The translations under genes and the position numbers were made by a program. Below the pieces are notes generated by a model. That model worked only from the letters and a program-made list of their open reading frames with translations, was not told the origin of the DNA and ran no database searches. 55,545 nucleotides of DNA from contig CADCGZ010000009.1 in the NCBI GenBank assembly GCA_902801025.1, positions 1 to 55,545 on the forward strand, in the 5' to 3' direction. This DNA is from an uncultured bacterium (GTDB taxonomy: Bacteria > Verrucomicrobiota > Kiritimatiellia > RFP12 > UBA1067). This document shows, piece after piece, positions 23,178 to 32,200 of this stretch; positions within the stretch are counted from its first letter, which is position 1; every line of letters starts with the position of its first letter.

Positions 23178-23225
23178 TTTAGTCTGCTCCTTAATTTCAC
23201 AACACCACTGTTGTTGACATGCTGA

Positions 23226-23254
23226 ATTATAGCACAACACACCTATCGCCGCAA
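23226..23254 (-). promoter_or_regulatory. Class B promoter and leader of the 872-residue gene
   Basis: TATAAT (23226-23231) with TTGCGG (23249-23254) at 17 bp. The same arrangement and surrounding bases (GACTTGCGGC upstream, TTGTGC or TTTTGC just before TATAAT) occur at 47052-47080. The -35 hexamer is weak, which may mean activator dependence. Confidence 0.6.
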
Positions 23255-23279
23255 GTCTAACCGACAGTCGCTCGGCAGT

Positions 23280-23339
23280 TTGGCTAACTCGCAACTCAGC
23301 GGATAGATGGATTGGGCAGGAAGAAGCGATCAATGCGGC
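23280..23339. repeat. Dispersed 60-bp repeat, copy 2
   Basis: 51 of 60 bases match 12541-12600. On the minus strand it codes ...GRIDRFFLPNPSIR then stop, in parallel to the end of the C69 remnant. It sits just downstream of a PDDEXK_9 remnant and upstream of the class B promoter. Confidence 0.75.
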
Positions 23340-23367
23340 CTGGGCAGCACGGCACCACCAGGGACCG

Positions 23368-23590
23368 TCAACCGACGGCTATCTTGCGGTCGGAGAGGTT
23401 GCGCATATCGGCGTCGAACGCCACGCCCGCGAGCATCACCTTCTTGCCGCTGCGGAGGTACTTCTCGTGGTAGCCCTTCTCCTTGATCTGCGCAAGGGCC
23501 TCCTCCGCCGTGCCGTTCAGCTTGAACTCGAAGACGTAGATGCCGCACGGCGTCTCCACGACCGCGTCGACTCTGCCGCGGTTAGTCCAT
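23368..23590 (-). pseudogene. C-terminal fragment of a PDDEXK_9 (DUF1703) AAA-ATPase/nuclease-type gene
   Basis: The frame reads TNRGRVDAVVETPCGIYVFE, FKLNGTAEEALAQIKEKGYH, then ends near SDRKIAVG. This matches the nuclease-like C-terminus (D...ExK core) of the large AAA-ATPase-like proteins common in gut bacteria, which are normally over 500 residues. Only about 70-75 residues remain and no start belongs to it. Its upstream edge is joined to an unrelated signal-peptide start at 23582-23647. A decayed remnant; fragment identity is well supported, function is lost. Confidence 0.8.
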
Positions 23591-23647
23591 GGCTCTCCGC
23601 CTCTTGCGCTCCGCGAACGCGGCGAATGTGTATTTGTGTTTCATCAT
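23582..23647 (-). pseudogene. Orphan signal-peptide start (21 codons) with class A-type RBS
   Basis: AGGAGT (23654-23659), then ATGATG, gives MMKHKYTFAAFAERK and stops after 21 codons. The beginning resembles the signal peptides of the 648- and 367-residue proteins (xHKYxxAAxA). The leader of a secreted gene appears cut just inside its signal sequence and joined to the nuclease remnant. Confidence 0.55.
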
Positions 23648-23747
23648 TGCGTTACTCCTGATTCATATTGAAAGCAAGTGCAGAGGCGGCGAAATGCCGT
23701 CTCGTGAGAGGCTGCAAGATGCGCATGCGGCGCGTTCTATGCTGTGA

Positions 23748-23758
23748 GGGGGGGGGGG
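23748..23758. repeat. Eleven-G homopolymer
   Basis: A tract of 11 G, long enough for slipped-strand variation. It lies about 100 bases upstream of the orphan signal-peptide start on the minus strand. No intact frame crosses it. Confidence 0.7.
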
Positions 23759-23774
23759 TCGAACGGGCGCAACA

Positions 23775-23810
23775 AGCGCCGCACGCGGCGTCCTGCCGCG
23801 TGTTTGCGCT
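23775..23810. other. Strong hairpin in the decayed island
   Basis: CACGCGGC (23782-23789) pairs with GCCGCGTG (23795-23802) around a 5-base loop. AGCGC/GCGCT arms (23775-23779, 23806-23810) extend it through an internal loop. It resembles the hairpin of the class A leaders in sequence (CGCGGC/GCCGCG) and may be a degenerated leader. The rest of 23591-23874 shows no other gene. Confidence 0.55.
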
Positions 23811-23874
23811 AATCTCGTTAATATCTAACATCATTCAACCGGTCGAATAGCGACGACAATGCTCGGCAACCAAG

Positions 23875-24855
23875 TTATCGCAACACCATGGAAAAACCGG
23901 GGGTCGGCTCCTCCACAACCCAGTGCGTGGTGCCGTTAGTTCCAGTCGTCCACTTCCCAATGGGCTTCATACCGACGAGGCCGAGCGCCTTGGCGGCGGC
24001 GTTTGCCGTGGCCCGCTCCGAGCCTTCGAACGGCAGGACGCGCGCGTCCGCCTTCCATTCCGCCGCGTGCTTCCTACCCGCGACAAGGACCCAGGAGGCA
24101 ACGGGGGATGTCACCGGCTGGAGGGCCGTGTTGGCGACCGAGGTGGGCGGTGGGCCGTAGAACCAGATGACGCGCGGTCCCGCGTGGTAGCGCAACGATT
24201 CGGTCCCGAGCGTCGTCAGTGTCTCGGGAAGGCGGATCTCGTTCACCTTTTGGAGGTCCACGAGGGCATAGGTGGGCAGCTCGGTGAAGACGGACTTCGA
24301 AAAGTCGAGCGGGGTTTCAAGGGCCTTGCACATTCGGAAGGCTGCATTGCCCAGCGTTGTCAAGCCGGGGCAGCCTTCGGGCAGAGTGACGGTCTTGAGC
24401 GACGAACAATCGTAGAACACCTGTTGGCCCAAGGACCGGATGCCGGAGCCGACCACGGCGTTCGTGAGAGCCTTGCATCCCGCCACTGTGTTACCATGCA
24501 TGGTTTCGAGCGAGTCGGGAAATACGATAGACGTGAGGCCGGCTATTCGTTCCAGCGCCCCGTTGTTCGAGGCTTTGATGACGACGCCGCAGTCCTCCTC
24601 AACACCCGTCAGATCGAGGTCCCCGGAACCGGCGACGTAGCCCGATCCGTTGGCTCCAGAGTATTTGCCGAGGTTCCAGTTGTCATCCGAATACCGGTAG
24701 ACGCCGATCTTCCAATTGCCGTCGGTGATGACATGCGTGCAGCCGGAGGGAACGCCCTCCGTGGAAATGGTCCACGTGGCGGAGGCGGGGAGTGCAAGAA
24801 GCGCAAAAGCGGCAGAAAAACATATCGAGCGAACTGGAATCATGCAACTGTTCAT
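23875..24855 (-). CDS. Secreted LRR_5 protein with Arg tail
   Basis: 326 residues from ATG 24855, with AAAGG about 8 bases upstream (other in-frame ATGs at 24876 and 24843 lack a good site). A signal peptide ends LALPASA. LRR_5-type units are visible (DSLETMHGNTVAGCKALTNA; YDCSSLKTVTLPEG; LGNAAFRMCKALE), followed by a short C-terminal module with WYxDARVLPFEG-like spacing. The end is GFSMVLR. It is a small relative of the leucine-rich proteins at 15410-20276 and has its own class A-like promoter. Confidence 0.82.
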   Translation of the reverse strand: MNSCMIPVRSICFSAAFALLALPASATWTISTEGVPSGCTHVITDGNWKIGVYRYSDDNWNLGKYSGANGSGYVAGSGDLDLTGVEEDCGVVIKASNNGALERIAGLTSIVFPDSLETMHGNTVAGCKALTNAVVGSGIRSLGQQVFYDCSSLKTVTLPEGCPGLTTLGNAAFRMCKALETPLDFSKSVFTELPTYALVDLQKVNEIRLPETLTTLGTESLRYHAGPRVIWFYGPPPTSVANTALQPVTSPVASWVLVAGRKHAAEWKADARVLPFEGSERATANAAAKALGLVGMKPIGKWTTGTNGTTHWVVEEPTPGFSMVLR

Positions 24856-24888
24856 TACTTGGCCTTTTGTAATCATTTAAGCAACTGA

Positions 24889-24918
24889 ATTATACGCTTT
24901 CATGCGCTGCAAAGTCAA
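24889..24918 (-). promoter_or_regulatory. Promoter of the 326-residue gene (class A-like)
   Basis: TTGACT (24913-24918), 18-bp spacer, TATAAT (24889-24894). Bases after the -35 include AGCGC, close to the class A GGCGC. Confidence 0.75.
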
Positions 24919-25023
24919 CCGCATTCCACCATGCAGCGATAATCGGGGGAAGGACAGTGACGGACCGCAGTCCTCCCGCGCATTATGGGGCTGTTCCGCG
25001 CGGCCAGCAAGTGGAGAGCGGCG

Positions 25024-26178
25024 TCAGTTCTTTGGATTAAACGGCGGCGTTCCCTGCACGGCATCGCAGGCGGCGTTCCACTTCTTCTTCAACGAGAAGA
25101 ACGCCGGGCCACCCCTGTTCTCGGTCTGGATGAAGAACAGACGGCTATGGCCGGTCTTGAGGTTCGCGCGCTGGTCGGTCCGCATCGCGCCCTCGTGTCC
25201 AAGCCAGCCGTCGTAAAGCCAGCTGCCTACACAGTACGGCTCGGCAATGCAGGGCGGCGTCTGCTTGACGGCAAAGACTTTGTCGAAAGTCTCGCGCGAG
25301 ATGATCTTGCGACCCTTCCATGTTCCGTGGTGCGCGAGCATCTGAGAGAAGCGCATCATGTCCGCCGGAGTCGAAAAAAGCCCTCCCGCCGCACACGGAA
25401 AGACCTTCGCCTCCCACGGGAAGACGAGTTGCGGGGTGCACCAGTCCGAACCGAGGCGCAGCGGCCCATCGTCCGTCGTATACGCCCTGACAATGCGCGA
25501 TGCCTGTTCCGCCGTCGGCGAGAAGGTGGTGTCGCCCATTCCAAGCGGATCCAGGACGCGCTCCTTCAGCCATTTTTCGTAAGGCATTCCAACGGCGACC
25601 TCAAGCGCCGCGGCGGATGCGTCGACCCAGGCGTTTCCATAGCAAAACGTCTCGCCCGGCTGCGCCACAAGCGGAACGGCAGCCATCTGACGCGCGATCT
25701 CGCGAAGCGGGACGGCGCGTTTTATGATCGGCGGCGAGAAACGCGAGCCGCTTGTGTGCGTGACGAGGTCGCGGATCGTCAGCGGACGCTTCGGCGGAAC
25801 GAGGGACTTCTTTCCCTCGGCGTCCGTCACGGACACCTTGATGTCGGCGAACTCGGGCAGGAACTTCGCGACTTCGTCGTCGAGAGACATTCTGCCGTCG
25901 TCGATCGCCGCCATGAGCGCCGCGCCGTTGAAGGTCTTTGTCATCGAGAAGACTGCGAAGAGCGTGTTGGTACGCATCGGGACCTTGTTCTCCATGTCCG
26001 CCCAACCTGCGCAATCGAAGCGCACTTCTCCCGACGCGTCGGAGATTCCCGAAACGACGCCTGCGACAAGGCCCTTCTCGACATACTCGTCTAACAGCGC
26101 CTTTACCGACCCTTCATCTGCGGCGACCGCAGCCACCGCGACCGAAAACCCCGCAAGCGCGGCAGCTATGTGTTTCAT
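25024..26178 (-). CDS. Secreted serine hydrolase (class C beta-lactamase/esterase fold)
   Basis: 384 residues from ATG 26178 (AGGA 8 bases upstream; the frame also opens at a TTG at 26184). A signal peptide ends AAVAA. The nucleophile motif SMTK gives Ser78 and Lys81; the second motif Y-G-N has Tyr180 and Asn182; a GHEG stretch near the C-terminus stands where the third motif (KTG/HxG) belongs. The fold fits the beta-lactamase-related family, which includes esterases, D-Ala peptidases and penicillin-recognising enzymes. True substrate unknown. It follows the 3814-residue gene by 82 bases. Confidence 0.88.
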   Translation of the reverse strand: MKHIAAALAGFSVAVAAVAADEGSVKALLDEYVEKGLVAGVVSGISDASGEVRFDCAGWADMENKVPMRTNTLFAVFSMTKTFNGAALMAAIDDGRMSLDDEVAKFLPEFADIKVSVTDAEGKKSLVPPKRPLTIRDLVTHTSGSRFSPPIIKRAVPLREIARQMAAVPLVAQPGETFCYGNAWVDASAAALEVAVGMPYEKWLKERVLDPLGMGDTTFSPTAEQASRIVRAYTTDDGPLRLGSDWCTPQLVFPWEAKVFPCAAGGLFSTPADMMRFSQMLAHHGTWKGRKIISRETFDKVFAVKQTPPCIAEPYCVGSWLYDGWLGHEGAMRTDQRANLKTGHSRLFFIQTENRGGPAFFSLKKKWNAACDAVQGTPPFNPKN

Positions 26179-26260
26179 GTCCAACGTCCTGGAGTTTCAC
26201 GATTTTTCATTTACGCCTACGCCTGTCAGAACTGCGGCGCACCCATCATAAACTTAACGC

Positions 26261-29200
26261 CTATCGGATCGTGATACGTGTACCGCCAACGCCAACAAGA
26301 TTCGCGGTGATGCCGGTCGGGGCGTCGCCGGCGCTCGCCGGCTCGGTCAGGACCGACGGCCAGCCGTAGGTGTAGAAGAGCGTGGCGCCCTGCGGCGGGG
26401 CGACAAGCGTGACGTGGTCCGTGTCGATGCCGCCCTTCCACGCGACGAGCGTCACCGTGCGCGTCCGGGCCGTCCGGAAGATCGGGCTCGCCGGGTCGAT
26501 GGCAATCACGTAGTCGGCCGCAGGCGATCCGTTCATGCCGGCGAACATCGACGCCTCGTTTTCCGATTCGATCACGGGATTCCGCCAGCCGTTCTCCGGG
26601 ACGGAGAAGAGGAAGGAGGTGTCGGCGTTCTGGAGGTTCTGAAGGTTCTGGTCGCCGGCGTCCGAACTGTTGGAGAACACGCCGGTGAGCGCGATCCGCG
26701 GCGCGGAGCCGGAAACGAGGATCGCCTGGTTCGTGGTGCCGGTCCAGCCGTAGTCGGTCAAGATGCGCGCGGCGGCGATCGTGCCGTTGTCGAGGCGGAT
26801 GCCGCCGTCCTTCACCGCCAGGGCGGGGCCGTTGACGCGGAATTCGAGCACGGAGCCGCCCTCGACAACGATCCACACGTTGCTGCCGACGGCCGTGACG
26901 GCGTTGCCGATCGAGGCCGTGGCGCCGTCGGTGAAGCGCAGCGTCGAGTTGTAGCACGATCCGGGACTGTTCGGATCGCCGAAGTTGATGCCGTCCTTCT
27001 CCTTGAGGGAGACGCCCGAGAACGTCCAGTGGCTGTTCTTGAACGCCCCGCCGGAGATGTTGTCGTTGCTCGATCCGAGGCCGGAGACGGCCGGTCCGTC
27101 GCCGACGAACGTCACGTCGATGTCGTTCCTGGCGATGCTCCAGCTGCCGAACCGGTACTTGCCGGGGACGGAGACGGTCGCGACGGTCCCGTTCGGGAAA
27201 TCGACGCCCGCGCCCGAGTAGTCCGGGTATCCGGTGCACTCGTAGTCGACGTTCGGCGTCCAGTTGTCCGGATCGTTCCACGCGCCTTCGGTCACGGACT
27301 TTTTCCACGTGTAGCCCACGTTGTCGGAGGTCGAGAAGGAGGAGGTCGAGCTCCAGCTCTCCCATGTCTCTCCGCCGGGGGAAACATTCACGGCGTGGAA
27401 CCGGAAGTAGATCGTGCGCGGCAGGCCGGTGAACGTTCCGGGATACGCGAACGCCCCAGGGCGGTCGAGGACCATGGTGTCGTAGACCGAGAGCGAGCTC
27501 GCCGAGTCGCCCGTGAGGATCTCAAGCGTCGTGACGCCCGCGCCGAGCGTGTCGAGCGTGCCCCGCAGGACGGCGTAGCGGGTGACGTAGGAGTTGGCGG
27601 AGACGGCGCTGGCGAGGACGGAGCCGGCGCGCGTCGTGAAGGATCGCGCGGGCGTTTCGTCGAAGCCGCCGTCCGTCGTCTCGGCAACGATGCGGTACCA
27701 GTAGGTCGCGCCGGACTCGACGTCGGCCGTTGCGGCGCAGTCGCCGACGGCCGGGTTCGCGACGACGATCTCGGCCGCGTTCGCGAAGTCGGGATTGTCC
27801 GCGAGGAGGACCTTCACGGAGAGCGCGCCCGTGCCGGCGGTGACGACGCGGATCGGGAAGACGGCGGTGTCGCCATCGGCCCGGACGCCGGCGTCGACGA
27901 CGCGCACGGCGGCCGGATCGGCCGGGATCGTGTCGGACCACGCGACGACAGCGCCGCTCGCGTCCGCTTCGTAGAACCGGACGTAGCGCGCGCCCGTCGC
28001 CGGCGCGAACGCGCCGGAGGCGGAGGTCTGGTTCTCGGCGAGCGCACCGAAGGACGCGGCCGCGCCGCCGTCCGCCGTCCACGCGGTCTCGTTCGTGCCG
28101 TGGTAGGCCGCGCCGGAGACGGCGTAGACCGTGCCGACGGCGTTCGTGAGCGAACGCGAGACCGTGGCGGAGAGTTCGCCGCCGCTCCACGAGGCGGCGT
28201 CCACCGTCAGCATGCGGTAGCCGCCGGACGGTTCGCCGAGGAGTTCCATCTCGCGGATGAGGTGCGTGTCCGGGGAGCCGCCCTCGCCCTGCGTGAAGCG
28301 GAAGGCGGTTGCGCCGACGGCCATGTATGGCGAGCCGTCCGCTGGCGTGAGGTAGGCGCGGTTGTTGTTGGAGCCTGAGTCGAATTCGAGCTGCGAGCCG
28401 GGGATGCGGTGCCACTCGCCGGTTTCGTCGCGCCACTCGAGCGAGGCGATCGAGATCGTGCGGCGGGCGGTGTCGGTCGAATACTGGTAGATGCGGAACT
28501 CGGCGAGCGAGAAGACTCCGCCCAGTTCGAACTCGACTGACGTGCCCCGCGCGGGCCCCCAGTATTTCGATTCGGAGACGATGCCGTCCGTCAGGTTGTC
28601 GACCGAGCCGACGGAGACGCGGCTGCCAGTCGTTTCGGTCCCCAGCACCCCGCGCAGCAGGTTGTCCACGGTCTCGGCGGTGGCGCTGGCCCACGAGTCG
28701 CAATACCAGCCGTTCACCTGCGAGACCGCGCCGCCGCCGGTTTCGTCGGGCGCGGTCGTGAAGGAGAAGAGGTCCGAAGCGCCGGTGTCGCCCCCGGCGT
28801 TCACGGCGACGAACTGCGCCCAGTAGACGCGGTCGGGCAGGAGTCCGCCGAGCGTGGCCGCCGTCTCGCCCTCGGCCGCGCCGGACGCGACGAGGACGGC
28901 CGTCGCCTCCGCGACGGCGTTGGAGGCTTCCGCGTAGCGGACGTAGAGGTCCGCCCGGTCGCCCACGGCGGCGGAGCCGGCGTCCACGAGGCTCGCCGCA
29001 AGCGTCGCGGTGGAGGGCGTCGTCTCGCGGGTCGCGACATAGAGGACGGTCGGCGGAATCGAGGAAAGGATCTCGACGTCGGGCAGGTAGACCGTCTCGG
29101 ACCAGCGGACGCCGCCGTTGCCGTCGTCGGAGCGGAAGCGCAGGTAGTTCATGCCGTCGAGGTCCGCCGCGTCGATCACGACGTTCTGCGAAAGCGCGCC

Positions 29201-32200
29201 GGTCTCCGCAAGCGCGGAGGCGGCCGTGGTCCACGCCGAAACGTCCGTCCCGCCGTGCGTCGGGGCGACGAGCGCCGTCACGGTCGCGTCGGCGGGAAGC
29301 GCGTGCGAGAAGGCGACGAGCGCCTTGATGCCGGCGGCCGTGCGCGAGAGGGTCGAGATCGAGAGGTCGGCGGGCTGGCCCGCAGCGGGGACGCCCTCGG
29401 CCTCGGCTTCGCGGAAGTTGCAATAGCCGGTCAACGACACGAACGTGTCGGACGTGAACCGGATCCCGAGGGCGGGCTTGTCCCAGAGGTAGTCGGCGCC
29501 GTCCGCCGGAAGCAGATAGCCGTAATTGCGGCCCCAGGAGACGTTGTAGTGGCCAGGCGTCGGGGAGATCACGGTCCACGTGCCGTCCTCGCCGAGCGCC
29601 TCGACGGACCCCACGTTCACGCCGGAACGCCAGTCGCTCGCGTTGTAGAAGACGCGGAAGGCGGTGAGGTAGACCGGATCGCTCCACGTCCACGTGAAGA
29701 GACGGTCGGGATAGAGTTCGTAGTAGTCGTCGGCGCCGTTGGCGACGCGGGCGGGGTAGGCTTCGGTCGCCGCCGTGCCCGTCGAGGCGACGGTCGCCTC
29801 CATCGGCTTGTTGCGCAGGAGGCTCGTCGCGTGGAAGTCCGCCGCGGCACTCGTCCACTTGCCGAACGTCCAGGCGGACGAGGCTGCCACGGTCGTCGCG
29901 GCGGGATCGGCCGTGCGGAACGAAACGGGGATTTCGAGCGTGCCGCCCGCGAGGCCGTTGTCGAGGACGAGAACGCCCTCGTAATCCGCTCCCGGCGCCA
30001 GGCCATCGGAGGCGAACGCCGCCGCGCCGGCGGCCGTGGCGCTCCCAGCCGGGAAGTCGTTCGTCGTCGCGCCGCCGTCGCGCGAAACGCGGAGCGTGGC
30101 GTCGACGTGGTCGGCACCCTCGCCGAGCGAGTAGATTTCGAGCATGGCGGCCCAGTCGGCTTCGCCGGCCGTCTCCGCCTTGATCGAGGCCTGCGGGGCG
30201 GGATCGGCCGCGGTCGCCGTCCGCATGCGGACGATCACCGCGCCGCTGCCGCCCATGCCGCCGTAGGTGATGCCGGGGCCGGTGTCGACGCCATCGCTGG
30301 ACGCGCAACCGCCACCGCCGCCGCCGCCGAAACCGGGCGTGCCGGCCATCGCCGCGACGGCTTCCGGCGTGCGGCCGTCGACGGAGCGCATGCCGCCGTT
30401 GCCGGCCGTGTCCGCACCGGCCGCACCGGCGCCCTTGTAGGTCGAGTAGCTGCCGCCGGAGCCACCGCCGCCGCCTGCGCCGTAGACGCGGGGCTGGCCG
30501 GAGATGGAGTTCGTGACGCCCGCGCCGCCCGCGCCGCCGAACATGCCGGAGGCGCTGGCACCTGGACCACACGCGCCGCCGCCACCACCACCGCCGCCCT
30601 TCGAAACGCCGGCGCCGCCGGAGAAGCCTGCGGTCCCGGCCGCGCCGTCCTTGGCGTTCGAGCCGCCGCCGCCGCTCGCGCCCGAAAGCGGAAGCGTGGT
30701 GTTGTAGCCGCCAGCGCCGCCGCCAGCCGCGACGATGTCGCCGAAGGACGACGCCTTGCCGCTCGAGCCGATGCTGCGGGAACTGGTCGACGAGTGTGCG
30801 CCGCCCGCGCCGACCTGAATCGCGTAGGTGCCGGGAGCGAGAACGAGATTGGTGGCGATCACCTGGCCGCCGCCTCCTCCACCACCGCCAAACTCATTGC
30901 CGTTGTGTCCGGCACCACCGCCGCCGCCGCCGCCCACGACGAGGATCTCGGCGAGGCCGCCGCGCGTGACGGTGAACGTGCCGGCGTGCGGCGTCGTGTC
31001 CGTGAAGGTCCAGACGGTGTAGGGGCCGTCCTGCACGACCGAATCGGCCGTGTCCGAACGGCCTTCGGCCCAGTCGTCGAGCGTCCGGAACGCGAAATCC
31101 GCGATGGCGGAGGGGTTCGTTCCGTCGTCAAGCATGACGTGCAGCGTGTAGTCCGTGGCGGGTTCGAGGCCCGCGACCGTGACGAAGTTCGTTGCGTAAG
31201 CCGCCGTCGAGGCAAAGGAAGGCGTGGCCGTCGCGCCGGCGACGGCGTCGCCGTTGGCATCGAGGACCTCGACGCCGACCGACGTCGTGCCGCCGCTGCC
31301 GGGGATGACGACGAACGAGAGGTCTGCGCCGTTCTGCGAGAGTGCGAGGACGCGGAAGTCGGACGCCTGCGGCGCCGCGGTGTCGGTCTGGCCGACGAGG
31401 TGCGCCCAGACGGTGATCTGCCCGGTGACCGGATCGGTCGTCTGGAAGAACGAATCCGTGGCAGGGTGCGGCAGATACGCCGGGTCGAGCGTCACTACGT
31501 TTGCGTCGACGCCGCCCGGCCAGCGCACAAGCGGGACGTCGAGCGATTCGCCGGCGACGACCGCAGGGGAATTCGACGGAACGCGGAGGATGATCTTGTA
31601 GTTCGACGTGCTGCTTTGGCCGAACTTATAGGGGTTCGACGGATTCGAGCGTATCGGCGCCTCGAGCCAGCCGCCCTCGGGCACCTCGAAGTCGACGTAT
31701 TGCGGATTGACGCCGCTGTCGGACGACTGTGCGACGAACCTCTTGCCAACCTGAAGGATCGGATTGGCTCCGCGGATGATCAGCGTCGCCTTGTCGCCGA
31801 GGCCGCGGCCGCGCAGACACACGGAACTGTTGTCGCCGTTGTAGTAGGTCTGTAGGAGTTTCGCGTCGTCGATAATCATCTGCGAGGCCTCGCCGTTCAC
31901 GAAGATCTGTCCGAGGACGGTCACCTCCGCACCGCTCGTGACGCAGAAGAGCGTCCGGGACTTTCCGTTCGCGGTCCAGGCGGAGTTGTTGCTGCCGTTG
32001 CCGATCCGGGCACGGACGCCATCCGCGAACGTGATCGACGTGTCCGAGTCGTTCGGATAACAGGCCCAGCTGTTGAAGAAGTCCACGAAGAGGCCCTCGC
32101 CCTCGAAGCGCAACGCCGTGTTCTTCTTCATGTCGAAGCCGTAGTTGCGCGCCGAGGAGACGCTCGCCTCGGGTTGCAGGCGCAGCGTCGCGTCGGTCGC

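Noticed and set aside
29255-31855. 866-codon plus-strand frame and a 1016-codon extra minus frame within the giant gene
   Set aside because: Both are by-products of GGC/GCC-rich coding; neither has a signal peptide, RBS or recognisable domain.
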